In this document: in pieces, positions 1-7,229 of the stretch
How the letters are laid out: each line of letters begins with the position of its first letter
How positions within the stretch are numbered: the first letter of the stretch is position 1
Origin: Chromatiales bacterium
Lineage (GTDB): Bacteria > Pseudomonadota > Gammaproteobacteria > Chromatiales > Chromatiaceae
Direction: 5' to 3'
NCBI GenBank assembly: GCA_022360595.1
Contig: JAKSCN010000343.1
Coordinates: 1 to 9,295 of the forward strand
Length of the DNA stretch: 9,295 nt
Notes under the pieces: generated by a model
The model's input: the letters and a program-made list of their open reading frames with translations, nothing else
Databases searched by the model: none
What the model was told of the DNA's origin: nothing
Made by a program: the position numbers and the translations under genes

Positions 1-770
1 AAGCAGGTCTGTCTGTGGTGGGTGAATATATCCCCTATGACGGCGCCCATATCATTGTGGTGACCAATGACTATCTGAAGCGCCTGGCCGGCCGGCAGCC
101 CAATGCCACCTACCTGGCCGGGCTGAGGGTGTCGGTGACCAAAACTCCTGTAGGCGTGCAGGTTGCATACATGAATCCACGCTACTTTTCTCACGCTTAT
201 CGGATCGATGAAGATCTACAGTCGATCGCCTCTTTGCTGGAGAACACACTTGGCGCAACAGAGTCCTTTGGCGCCAAGGGCTTGAGTGCGAAGAAGTTGA
301 AGCGGTACCAGTATGGCTTCGGTATGGAGTATTTTGATGATGAGCTGGAGCTGGCAAAATATACTTCACAGGCCGAGGCGGTGGCTGCGGTCGATTCATC
401 TTTGAAAAGCGGGGTGGGGGGCAGTCAGTTTGTCTATCGTATCGACATCCCGGGTGTGGAGACTACGGTTTTTGGGGTCGGGATGAGCCGTGGAATGTCT
501 AGTGATGCGGCAGTGATGCAGGTGGCCGACCACAACACCTATAAGCAGACCGCGCATCTCCCCTATGAGCTGGTGGTGCAGCGTGGCCGGGTGCTGGCGC
601 TAGCGCCACGGTTTCGGATCGCAATCGATTTCCCAGATCTGAAAATGACCGGTAAGCACGGTTTTACTAAGCTGATGGCTACTCCCGATGCCATTCGCAA
701 AACACTTACCGAAGTGGCGGGCGGTGAATGGATTGATCCGGTCTGGCAGGCGATGGATAGCAATAACTAG
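1..770 (+). CDS. Uncharacterised protein, possibly DUF302-like, 5' end outside window
   Basis: The reading frame is open from the first bases and ends at the TAG at 768-770. A GTG at 15 could serve as a start (251 residues), but the frame runs upstream in the style of a domain interior (AGLSVVGEYIPYDGAHI), so I treat the gene as cut by the window edge. Numbering from that GTG, residues 1-80 form one alpha/beta unit ending in a conserved-looking NPRYFSHAYR at 54-63. Residues 136-235 form a second unit (FVYRIDIPG, then TTVFGVGMSRG, then LPYELVVQRGRVLALAPRF). Alternating hydrophobic strands followed by a helix resemble the DUF302 fold, possibly twice, but this is a weak match from memory. There are no cysteines and no membrane segment in the visible part. 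No operon partner is visible: 246 non-coding bases follow. Function unknown. I am confident that it is a real gene and unsure of its family. Confidence 0.72.
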   Translation, partial: AGLSVVGEYIPYDGAHIIVVTNDYLKRLAGRQPNATYLAGLRVSVTKTPVGVQVAYMNPRYFSHAYRIDEDLQSIASLLENTLGATESFGAKGLSAKKLKRYQYGFGMEYFDDELELAKYTSQAEAVAAVDSSLKSGVGGSQFVYRIDIPGVETTVFGVGMSRGMSSDAAVMQVADHNTYKQTAHLPYELVVQRGRVLALAPRFRIAIDFPDLKMTGKHGFTKLMATPDAIRKTLTEVAGGEWIDPVWQAMDSNN

Positions 771-1016
771 GGTTTGTTAACGCTAACTGTATGGGGGGGC
801 AGGCTATTTTTTCGCTCAACGGTGTTATCAGTCGCTTAGTATAGACTGACTTCGGGGGCTCCTTCTGCCTTGCTCGCTGGGCAAAAAATGGCTGCTGGCA
901 GTGGTGATCGAATATAGTGTTAACAGGCTCTGAACGGCCGGATCACTTGCTATCTTTATGGTTTGGGTCAAACTTAATGGTAGAGATGTAGAGTGGAGCA
1001 GAAGTGAGGTTTTATC
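771..1016. other. Intergenic spacer, no gene seen
   Basis: This 246-base stretch separates the first gene from the DUF1451 gene. It holds a run of seven G (793-799), a run of six T (807-812) with no convincing GC-rich stem before it, and a weak inverted repeat TCAGTC/GACTGA (828-833 and 844-849) with a 10-base loop. A TATAGT at 913-918 resembles a -10 box but has no good -35 partner at the usual distance. It presumably carries the promoter of the DUF1451 gene, but I cannot place it. No tRNA, small-RNA or short coding signal is evident. Confidence 0.6.
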
Positions 1017-1538
1017 ATGTCATCGAACGACAAACGTGATCCAGTCGACCGGATGGTCGAGGCCTATGAAGATATGCTTGAACGGGTGGATGAGATGCTG
1101 GATTCAGCAGAAAAAGCCACCCTGCCTGTTATGCGTAAAACGATTGATGCGGCGCGTGAGAAGGCGGTCGAGCTGAATGAGCTGACCCGTGAAGAGGCGG
1201 AGAAGATTGCAGGTTACCTGGAACGCGATATGCAAGATGCTGCTAGCTATCTCAACCAGACGGGCGAGGAGTTTCGCAACTGGTTCAGGTTCGACATGGA
1301 GCTGATCGAGGGGCGCATGCTGGATATGTTTGCCAGTGTGGCTGATCGCACCCGTGTTGAGCTGGAGCGCTTTGCGGAGCAGGCGAGAGAGGCCTCTTTC
1401 TACCACACCGGGGAGATTACAGGCCCCGGGACATTGGCCTGTGTCGAGTGCGGCAAGGAGCTGCATTTCCATAAAGCCGGGCACATTCCTCCTTGTCCTG
1501 GTTGTAAGGCGACCAAGTATCAGCGCAAGAGTGATTAG
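1017..1538 (+). CDS. DUF1451 (YbeL-type) helical zinc-ribbon protein
   Basis: This 173-residue soluble protein has the layout of the DUF1451 family, whose E. coli member is YbeL. Residues 5-125 are charged and strongly helical, probably coiled-coil (VEAYEDMLERVDEMLDS, then REEAEKIAGYLERDMQDA). The C-terminal ribbon starts at the family hallmark GEITGPGTLACVECGKELHF (132-151) and carries two Cys pairs, C142-x2-C145 and C160-x2-C163, which should bind one zinc. The length is normal and the ribbon is complete. The ATG at 1017 is preceded by GAGG at 1006-1009, a good ribosome-binding distance. It stands alone: spacers lie on both sides and the next gene is convergent. The biological role of the family is not established, so none is assigned. 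Family assignment is confident. Confidence 0.9.
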   Translation: MSSNDKRDPVDRMVEAYEDMLERVDEMLDSAEKATLPVMRKTIDAAREKAVELNELTREEAEKIAGYLERDMQDAASYLNQTGEEFRNWFRFDMELIEGRMLDMFASVADRTRVELERFAEQAREASFYHTGEITGPGTLACVECGKELHFHKAGHIPPCPGCKATKYQRKSD

Positions 1539-1586
1539 TTCGTTAACTCTAGGGCGCTCTTGGTAAAAGATCTTAAGGAATCAGCA

Positions 1587-1611
1587 GGGGGCCGCGCTGA
1601 CACCGGCTCCC
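1587..1611. terminator. Hairpin between convergent genes, possible terminator
   Basis: GGGGGCCG (1587-1594) pairs with CGGCTCCC (1604-1611): eight pairs including one G-U, with a nine-base loop. It lies in the 79-base gap between the stop of the DUF1451 gene and the stop of ade, where a two-way terminator would be expected. Neither strand shows a following T-run, so it lacks the full intrinsic-terminator signature. Confidence 0.35.
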
Positions 1612-1617
1612 GCGCAA

Positions 1618-3258
1618 CTATGCCACAAGATCGGTAAACTGGAAGGTTCTGCCGTCAAACAGTCCCTTATCACTCAGTTTTAATTCAGGAATCACGAGCA
1701 GCGCCATAAATGACAGGGTCATGAAGGGAGCGTGCAGGTTTGAGCCCAATGCCTTGGCTTGTCTGTCCAGCTCCGCGTAGTGAGTACCCACTTTGTCTCC
1801 ATCCCCATCACTCATAATGCCGGCAATAGGCAGAGGCAGGATATCGACACCGTTGTTGCTGGTGACGGCCACCCCGCCTTGGTGTGCAATAACCGCGTTG
1901 GCCACCGCGCAGATCGCCTGATGGTCGGCGCCAACAGCGATAACGTTGTGTGAGTCGTGGGCAACCGAGGAGGCGATAGCGCCGCTTGTCAGGCCAAAGC
2001 CGCGGATAAAGCCCATGGCCGGTTTGCTCGGTTGGTAGCGGTTGATGACACAGATCGGCAGGATGTCGTTGTCTAGGTCAGGGACGATTTGGCCATTGTC
2101 GATCTTGGGGCTATGTTGACTTTCTCGGGTGACCAGAGAGCCATCCTGCACTTGGATGACCCGGATGGTCTCGGCAGGAGCAATGGCCAAGTCGTTGGGT
2201 TCTATCCGGCGGGCGTCGAAGTGGTTGATGCGCTCTGGTTGGTTATAGTCCAGCATAGAACGGCCGTTTTCCGCCATCAGTTGGCCGTCGATCCACACCT
2301 GCTTGGGGGTGAAGTTCGTGTGGTCGCTGAGGGCAACCGCGTCCATCGGGTCACCTATTGCAAGTTTACCCAGCGGGAGCTGGTAGTGGTCGATAGGGTT
2401 GAAGCAGGCTACCTGCAGCAGATCGAACAGATTGTGTCCAGCAGCGGTGGCGCGGGCCAGCAGCAGATTGATGTGGCCGTGCAGTAGATCATCCGGGTGC
2501 AGATCATCACTGCAGAGCATCACCTTATCCGGTCGCTCGGAGATCAGTGGGTGCAGGGCGTCGAAGTTGCGCGCAGCCGAGCCTTCGCGGATCAGGATCG
2601 ACATACCAGCCTCGATTTTGTCCCGTGCCTCCTGCAGGGTAAAGCACTCATGATCGGTGGTGATGCCGGCGCTGGCGTAGCTGCGGGCCTCTTCACCCTT
2701 CAGGCCCGGGGCATGACCGTCCACCGGATAGCCCTTGTCGAGCGCCAACTCTATCTTGGCCATCACCATCGGGTCGCGGGCCAGCACGCCGGGAAAGTTC
2801 ATCATCTCTGATAGGCAGCAGACCTCGGGTTGTTGCAATAAGGTTTCGATCTCCGCGCAGCCCAGATCGCCATTGGCTGTCTCAAAAGGGGTGGCTGGTA
2901 CACAGGACGGAGCGCCAAAAAAGGCTTTGAAGGGAGTGCTGCGGGCATTCTCCAGCATAAACTCAACCCCCGGTACACCCAGCACATTAGCAATTTCATG
3001 GGGGTCGGAGACAGTACCGATGGTGCCGTGGCGCACCGCCAGACGGCCAAACTCGCTGGGTGGCAGCATCGAGCTTTCGATGTGAATGTGGGCATCAATG
3101 AAGCCGGGCGCCAAGTAGTCAAGCTGGGGGTCTTCCGGGCCGATTTCTGTGATTGCACTGATCTTCCCCGCCTGCCAACTTACCTCTGCGGCAAAGATAC
3201 GGCGTTGCTCGATGGCGATATAGTTGATCCGAATTCGCCCCTGATTGACTGATGTCAT
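1618..3258 (-). CDS. ade: Adenine deaminase (adenine aminohydrolase)
   Basis: This cytoplasmic amidohydrolase-fold enzyme converts adenine and water to hypoxanthine and ammonia in purine salvage or catabolism. It has 546 residues from the ATG at 3258, within the usual family range. Metal and active-site motifs are all present: the H57-I-H59 motif in PGFIDAHIHIESS; SDPHEIANV at 84-92; GHAPGL with H182; TTDHE with H203; and MLCSDDLHPDDL with D251. The C-terminal Ade domain shows SVAHDSHN (H434, H437), LPLPIAGIMSD (474-484) and PELKLSDKGLFDG (524-536). The frame stays open to a GTG at 3300, but the promoter at 3312-3342 would start the transcript at about 3305, and that GTG has no ribosome-binding site. 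The ATG at 3258 has GGGTGA just upstream, so I chose it. It is divergent from a BMP-type ABC importer, which suggests that imported purines are its substrate. No frame damage is seen. Confidence 0.95.
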   Translation of the reverse strand: MTSVNQGRIRINYIAIEQRRIFAAEVSWQAGKISAITEIGPEDPQLDYLAPGFIDAHIHIESSMLPPSEFGRLAVRHGTIGTVSDPHEIANVLGVPGVEFMLENARSTPFKAFFGAPSCVPATPFETANGDLGCAEIETLLQQPEVCCLSEMMNFPGVLARDPMVMAKIELALDKGYPVDGHAPGLKGEEARSYASAGITTDHECFTLQEARDKIEAGMSILIREGSAARNFDALHPLISERPDKVMLCSDDLHPDDLLHGHINLLLARATAAGHNLFDLLQVACFNPIDHYQLPLGKLAIGDPMDAVALSDHTNFTPKQVWIDGQLMAENGRSMLDYNQPERINHFDARRIEPNDLAIAPAETIRVIQVQDGSLVTRESQHSPKIDNGQIVPDLDNDILPICVINRYQPSKPAMGFIRGFGLTSGAIASSVAHDSHNVIAVGADHQAICAVANAVIAHQGGVAVTSNNGVDILPLPIAGIMSDGDGDKVGTHYAELDRQAKALGSNLHAPFMTLSFMALLVIPELKLSDKGLFDGRTFQFTDLVA

Positions 3259-3262
3259 GAAT

Positions 3263-3268
3263 TCACCC
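3263..3268 (-). promoter_or_regulatory. Ribosome-binding site deciding the ade start
   Basis: Read on the minus strand this is GGGTGA, four bases before the ATG at 3258-3256. It is a moderate Shine-Dalgarno match. The alternative GTG at 3300 is preceded by pyrimidine-rich CCCCTCCTAAC, which cannot act as such a site. Confidence 0.5.
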
Positions 3269-3311
3269 GCTATTTGGCTGTTAGGCCTTGATCTGGCCAC
3301 GTTAGGAGGGG

Positions 3312-3342
3312 ATTATAGCAAGCCAATTTTGATTCAGTTCAA
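3312..3342 (-). promoter_or_regulatory. Extended -10 sigma-70 promoter for ade
   Basis: On the minus strand, TATAAT (3317-3312) is a perfect -10 box preceded by TGC, giving an extended -10. A TTGAAC -35-like box (3342-3337) lies 19 bases upstream; this long spacing is tolerable given the extended -10. Transcription should begin near 3305, giving a leader of about 46 bases before the ATG at 3258. The promoter sits inside the divergent spacer shared with the transporter operon, so a regulator bound here could control both sides. I see no convincing operator and no matching promoter on the plus strand. Confidence 0.7.
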
Positions 3343-3397
3343 TCGGGATTTGAGGGCTGGCCTATCGGGGTAGCGCCCTTTCTATGTTCTTGCTTTT

Positions 3398-3405
3398 GGG
3401 GAGAG
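3398..3405 (+). promoter_or_regulatory. Ribosome-binding site of the BMP binding-protein gene
   Basis: GGGGAGAG lies six bases before the ATG at 3412. A TTG at 3409 directly precedes that ATG in frame, but it would sit only three bases from the site, so the ATG is the likelier start. Confidence 0.65.
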
Positions 3406-3411
3406 ACATTG

Positions 3412-4596
3412 ATGCGCGTCGGGATTTCCAAGTTCGTACGCCTGGCGGTAGCCGCTATTGCTACCATTTCTGTGACTGCGAGTGCTTTTGCCGCCGAGAA
3501 GGAGCTGATTTTCGGCATGTTGCTGGTCGGTCCGTACAATGACCACGGCTGGAGTCAGGCTCACTACGAGGGTGGCCACTATGTCGAGAAGAAGCTACCC
3601 GGCTCTAAGATGATCTATATCGATAAGGTCAATCCTGCCGACCGTCCCGGTCTCACTATCCCGATGGTGGTGGATGATCTGGTCGATAAAGGCGCTACCG
3701 TAATTGTCGGTAACTCCGATGATATGAAAGACGGTATGCGCGAAGCGGCCCAGATGCACCCTGACGTGCAATTTATCCATATTTCCGGTGATGATGCGCT
3801 GACCGGCAAGGCATCGCCAAATCTATCCAACCTGATGGGGAAGATGGAGTATGGCAAGATGATGGCCGGCTTTGTGGCGGCGCTGACCACCAAAAACGGC
3901 AAGATCGGCTACCTTGGCCCCCTCATCAATGAAGAGACCCGCCGTCTCTCGGTTGCCGCCTACCTGGGTGCTCGCTATGCCTGGACCGAGGTGCTGAAGA
4001 AGCCCGAGTCCGAGCTGAAGTTCAAGGTCTCCTGGATCGGTTTTTGGTTCAACATTCCCGGGGTGACCGCTGATCCCACCCAGGTGTCACGCAACTTTTT
4101 CGATACTGGCTATGATGTTGTGCTGTCGGGTATCGATACCACTGAAGCAACCATTGTGGCTGAGCAGAAACGTAAAGAGGGTGTTGACGCTTACGCGGTG
4201 CCTTACGACTACATCGGTAGCTGTGAGACGGCGCCTAAAGCCTGCCTGGGTGTTCCGTACTATAACTGGGGCCCCGACTACGTGAAAATTTTCAAAGCGA
4301 TTCAGGACGGTAGCTGGAAGCAGTCCTGGACTTGGTCTGACCCTGACTGGACCGATATCAACAACATCGATACCAGCGCCATCGGCTTTGTCAAAGGTGC
4401 GGCGCTGAGTGCTGAAAACAGCGCCAAGCTGGATCAGTTCATCAAAGGCCTGGGTGATGGCAGTATCAATCTGTTTAAAGGCCCGCTCACCTACCAGGAC
4501 GGTAAGAGTTATCTGAAAGAGGGTGAAGTGGCCACTGATAACCAGATCTGGTATCTGGAGCAGTTGCTGGCCGGCATGGAAGGGGTCAGTAAATAG
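3412..4596 (+). CDS. BMP-family periplasmic substrate-binding protein of purine-type ABC importer
   Basis: This is the binding protein that captures substrate in the periplasm and delivers it to the two permeases encoded downstream. It has 394 residues from the ATG. A Sec signal peptide is clear: basic start (MRVGISKFVR), hydrophobic core, then SAFA with cleavage expected after A27 or A28. No lipobox cysteine is present, so the mature protein should be soluble. The first strand and ligand loop read LLVGPYNDHGW (37-47), typical of the Bmp/Med-like branch. Others are GNSDD, ISGDD and the hinge-side GIDTTEA segment. C271 and C278 (SCETAPKAC) are the only cysteines I noted and could form a disulfide. 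Tryptophans at 302, 306, 308 and 312 cluster before the C-terminal helices. Known family members bind nucleosides or purine bases; the exact ligand here is inferred from the ade neighbour. It is the first gene of the operon. Confidence 0.92.
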   Translation: MRVGISKFVRLAVAAIATISVTASAFAAEKELIFGMLLVGPYNDHGWSQAHYEGGHYVEKKLPGSKMIYIDKVNPADRPGLTIPMVVDDLVDKGATVIVGNSDDMKDGMREAAQMHPDVQFIHISGDDALTGKASPNLSNLMGKMEYGKMMAGFVAALTTKNGKIGYLGPLINEETRRLSVAAYLGARYAWTEVLKKPESELKFKVSWIGFWFNIPGVTADPTQVSRNFFDTGYDVVLSGIDTTEATIVAEQKRKEGVDAYAVPYDYIGSCETAPKACLGVPYYNWGPDYVKIFKAIQDGSWKQSWTWSDPDWTDINNIDTSAIGFVKGAALSAENSAKLDQFIKGLGDGSINLFKGPLTYQDGKSYLKEGEVATDNQIWYLEQLLAGMEGVSK

Positions 4597-4628
4597 GTTT
4601 TTTGTTCCTCTCTATTGTCATTTCAAGA

Positions 4629-4659
4629 CTGCCCTGCCCGGTGTAATCGGACAGGGCAG
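4629..4659 (+). terminator. Intercistronic hairpin after the binding-protein gene (attenuator or mRNA-stabilising)
   Basis: CTGCCCTGCCCG (4629-4640) pairs with CGGACAGGGCAG (4648-4659): twelve positions with one C-A mismatch and a seven-base loop. The sequence after it (CTCTGTTATTATG) has no real T-run, so full termination is unlikely. It lies in the 146-base gap between the binding-protein and ATPase genes. In many ABC operons such a hairpin lets the binding protein be made in excess by partial termination or by protecting the upstream mRNA end. That role is inferred from position. Confidence 0.6.
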
Positions 4660-4742
4660 CTCTGTTATTATGAGCGGTTTTATAGGCTGTTGATGGCTCA
4701 GTAGTATTCAAGGCTGCCAACGCATAGCGGAAGGTCGCTAGC

Positions 4743-6188
4743 ATGCAAGTTGAATTCCAGCAGGTGCATAAACAGTTCGGTACGGTGCAGGCGTTGCGCG
4801 GTATCGATATGCGCGTTGAAGGTGGCACCATTCATGGCTTGGTCGGTGAGAATGGCGCCGGTAAAAGCACCTTGATGAAGATCCTCACCGGCTATCTGAC
4901 CAAGAGCAGTGGCCGCATTCTGTTGGATGGTGTTGAGGTGGATTGCAGTGACCCGCAGGTTGCGGCTGGCCATGGTATCGGCATGCTCTACCAGGAGCCT
5001 CAGGACTTCCCGCCGTTGAATGTGCTGGAAAATTTTATCGTCGGGCGTGATTGCGATCATGACCTCAATCGCACCGAACAGCGCGAACGGCTGACCCAGC
5101 TCGCCGACAAAGTTCACTTTACCCTTCACCCCAATGATGTGCTTGAGAAGCTGACGGTTGGTGAGCGCCAGCAGTTGGAGTTTCTGCGGCTGCTTGGGCG
5201 TGAAGCCCGGGTGTTGATTCTGGATGAGCCGACTACCGGGATCTCTGATCAGCAGAAAATGCTGTTGTTCCAGGCCCTTCGTCAGATTCGCGATGAGGGG
5301 TGCACGATCATCCTGGTCTCCCACAAGCTGGATGAGGTGGAGGCGTTGTGTGATCGGGTGACTATCTTGCGGCATGGGCAGGTGACGGGTGAAGCGAGTG
5401 CCCCATTCAAGGTATCTGAGCTGCTGGAGATGATGTTCGATAAGCCACCGTCGGTGGATGTGGTTGATCACCACTACCATCCGGGTGGTGAGCTGTTGCG
5501 CTTTAAAGGGGTGACAGCGGCCGGTGAACGGGTTGGTCTGCACGACTGCTCGGTCAGTATTCGCCAAGGTGATGTAGTGGGCTTGGCGGGGTTATCGGGT
5601 AGTGGGCAGGGGCTGTTTTTGCGGCTGGCTGCGGGGCTGGCGACCCGGCGCGAGGGTATGCTGGAGTTTGTCGGTCAGTCCATGGATAAGCTCAATCACA
5701 AGGCCTTCCGCCAGCAGGGTGGGGTGTTTCTGCCTTCGGATCGTCTCCGCCAGGGGTTGATTCCCGGTTTTACTATTCGTGACCATTTTGCATTGGCGGC
5801 GGGCCTCTCTTCGGCGGCGGCTCAACAGGCGGCAGAACAGGCGATTGCGCAGTTTCATATTCGCGGTACCCCTGAGACCCTGGCTGAATCACTCTCGGGA
5901 GGCAATCAGCAGCGCCTGCAACTGGCGCTGATTCCAAAGAGTGCCCGGATGGTTTTGCTGGAGAGTCCGACCCGCGGCCTGGATGTCGAGTCCGCACACA
6001 AGATTTGGCGTTTTCTGCGGGGTGATTTTGCTGATCAGGGAGCGATTGTCTTTAGTTCGCCCGAGCTGGATGAGATTTTGGAGGTCGCCAATCGGGTGCT
6101 GGTCTTCTTTGAGGGGAGGGTGGTTCGCGATCTGTTGGCCGATGAGCTCGATTATGAACATATTGCTGCGGCGATGACTGGGAAATAG
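4743..6188 (+). CDS. ABC importer ATPase with two nucleotide-binding domains (BMP/RbsA type)
   Basis: This 481-residue cytoplasmic ATPase drives the importer and carries two fused ATP-binding domains. Domain 1 has Walker A GENGAGKST (35-43, K41), Q-loop Q84, signature LTVGERQ (137-143), Walker B VLILDEP (157-163, catalytic E162) and switch H194. Domain 2 has a degenerate Walker A, GLAGLSGSGQ (280-289), with no lysine; PSDR at 331-334; a canonical LSGGNQQ signature (384-390); and an altered Walker B, VLLESP (404-409), with serine in place of the catalytic glutamate. Only the site made from domain 1 Walker motifs and the domain 2 signature should hydrolyse ATP; such asymmetry is usual in sugar and nucleoside importers of this class. 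GGAAGG at 4729-4734 precedes the ATG by eight bases. Its stop lies three bases before the first permease gene, so the two are surely co-translated. Substrate specificity is not encoded here. Confidence 0.94.
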   Translation: MQVEFQQVHKQFGTVQALRGIDMRVEGGTIHGLVGENGAGKSTLMKILTGYLTKSSGRILLDGVEVDCSDPQVAAGHGIGMLYQEPQDFPPLNVLENFIVGRDCDHDLNRTEQRERLTQLADKVHFTLHPNDVLEKLTVGERQQLEFLRLLGREARVLILDEPTTGISDQQKMLLFQALRQIRDEGCTIILVSHKLDEVEALCDRVTILRHGQVTGEASAPFKVSELLEMMFDKPPSVDVVDHHYHPGGELLRFKGVTAAGERVGLHDCSVSIRQGDVVGLAGLSGSGQGLFLRLAAGLATRREGMLEFVGQSMDKLNHKAFRQQGGVFLPSDRLRQGLIPGFTIRDHFALAAGLSSAAAQQAAEQAIAQFHIRGTPETLAESLSGGNQQRLQLALIPKSARMVLLESPTRGLDVESAHKIWRFLRGDFADQGAIVFSSPELDEILEVANRVLVFFEGRVVRDLLADELDYEHIAAAMTGK

Positions 6189-6191
6189 AGC

Positions 6192-7229
6192 ATGCGTGGA
6201 GTGAAGCAACATGTGACCGAAATTGCCTTGATTCTGGGGATGGTCACACTGTTTACGGCGTTGGTGCTGTCCCTGGTCGGGGCGTCGCCGTTGGACGCCT
6301 TCGGGCATCTGATTAAGGGGTCGTTGGGCTCCTGGTCGAAATTCTCCAGGGTACTCAATGTCTGGATTCCTTTGACACTGTGCAGTGTGGGGCTGCTTTA
6401 TGCTTTCCGCACCGGGCTGTGGAATATCGGGGTTGAGGGGCAGGTGGTGATCGGCGCTATCGGCGCCACAGCCATACTCCGTTTTGGAATGGAGGGTGGT
6501 GGCCAGATGCATGTCTGGATGGCGCTGCTGCTGGCGATGCTGTTTGGCGTGCTGTGGGCGCTGTTTGCCGGTTCGCTCAAGGTGAAGGCCGGGGTGCATG
6601 AGATCTTTGCTGGACTGGGGTTGAACTTTGTTGCGATGGGGTTGGTGCTCTGGGTCATTTTTGGCCCCTGGAAGCGTCCGGGAATCGCTTCGATGAGTGG
6701 TACCCAGCCGTTCCCGCGGGAGCTGTGGTTCCCCACCCTGGAGGGGTGGCGGGTATCGCCTTTTGCTTTGGGGTTGGCGCTGCTGGTGATAGTCATAAGC
6801 GCCTGGTTGCTCTACCGTTCGCGCGTCGGTCTGAATCTGGATGCGGTGGGTAAGAACCCGCGAGCGGTGCGACTGTTCGGCTTGTCGCCGTCTCGTTATA
6901 TGTTGATCGCGATTATGGTCTCCGGTGCGCTGGCGGGGCTGGCCGGTGGCCTGCAAGTGAGCGGGGTCTATCATCGTCTGATTCCGGCGATCTCCAGCGG
7001 CTACGGCTATCTTGGCTTGTTGGTGGTGATGCTTGCCAATTTTCGCCTCGCCCCTGTGCCGTTTATTGCGCTGTTCTTTGCCGCTTTGAATGTGGGCAGT
7101 ATTCAGCTACCGATGATGATGCAGCTCGACTCTTCACTGGCTGGTGTGATTCAAGGGGCTTGTGTATTGAGTGCACTGTTGGTGTTTGGCCTGCGTGGCC
7201 TGAAGAAGCGGAGGCAGAGCAATGAGTGA
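6192..7229 (+). CDS. ABC importer permease, BPD_transp_2 family (first subunit)
   Basis: This 345-residue inner-membrane protein forms one half of the translocation channel. About eight to ten hydrophobic segments are visible, for example near 9-30, 57-72, 108-127, 136-157, 188-207, 236-257, 268-282 and 317-333. Family hallmarks are LWNIGVEGQVVIGA (76-89) and the cytoplasmic coupling loop AVGKNPRAVRLFGLSPSR (218-235), which contacts the ATPase, followed by SGALAGLAGGLQ (244-255). It ends in a basic tail (LKKRRQSNE). The ATG lies three bases after the ATPase stop with only a weak GGGA site upstream, so translation probably depends on ribosomes finishing the ATPase gene. Its last eight bases overlap the next gene. 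Length and motifs are normal. Confidence 0.94.
   Translation: MRGVKQHVTEIALILGMVTLFTALVLSLVGASPLDAFGHLIKGSLGSWSKFSRVLNVWIPLTLCSVGLLYAFRTGLWNIGVEGQVVIGAIGATAILRFGMEGGGQMHVWMALLLAMLFGVLWALFAGSLKVKAGVHEIFAGLGLNFVAMGLVLWVIFGPWKRPGIASMSGTQPFPRELWFPTLEGWRVSPFALGLALLVIVISAWLLYRSRVGLNLDAVGKNPRAVRLFGLSPSRYMLIAIMVSGALAGLAGGLQVSGVYHRLIPAISSGYGYLGLLVVMLANFRLAPVPFIALFFAALNVGSIQLPMMMQLDSSLAGVIQGACVLSALLVFGLRGLKKRRQSNE

Noticed and set aside
828..849. Hairpin TCAGTC/GACTGA in the first spacer, as a terminator for the first gene
   Set aside because: The stem is six pairs with a ten-base loop, has low GC and is followed by no T-run; the T6 run at 807-812 lies before it.
776..1547. Three GTTAAC hexamers in spacers (776-781, 919-924, 1542-1547)
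   Set aside because: A six-base palindrome with no shared flanks or regular spacing does not suggest a repeat family or binding site.
2089..2487. Plus-strand open frame inside ade
   Set aside because: It is antisense to the intact adenine deaminase and matches no family I recognise.
3331..3344. Inverted repeat GATT-6-AATC overlapping the ade -35 box, as a candidate operator
   Set aside because: The arms are only four bases and the inner positions do not match; this is expected by chance.
3358..3377. Possible sigma-54 promoter before the importer (TGGC followed by GC)
   Set aside because: The spacing between the GG and GC elements is 12 bases, not the required 10, and the rest of the consensus is absent.
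3301..3411. Purine riboswitch in the leaders of ade or the importer
   Set aside because: The ade leader is about 46 bases, too short for a purine aptamer. I saw no three-way-junction pattern in the importer leader.
4698..5567. Long open frame on the minus strand opposite the ATPase gene
   Set aside because: It is antisense to a gene with complete ABC motifs. Its product is rich in Q, H, T and R without any recognisable domain, and it has no supporting promoter.
5889..6974. 361-codon open frame on the minus strand opposite the ATPase and first permease
   Set aside because: The composition is dominated by Q, H, P and R, as expected from reading membrane-protein codons backwards. The forward genes explain the region fully.
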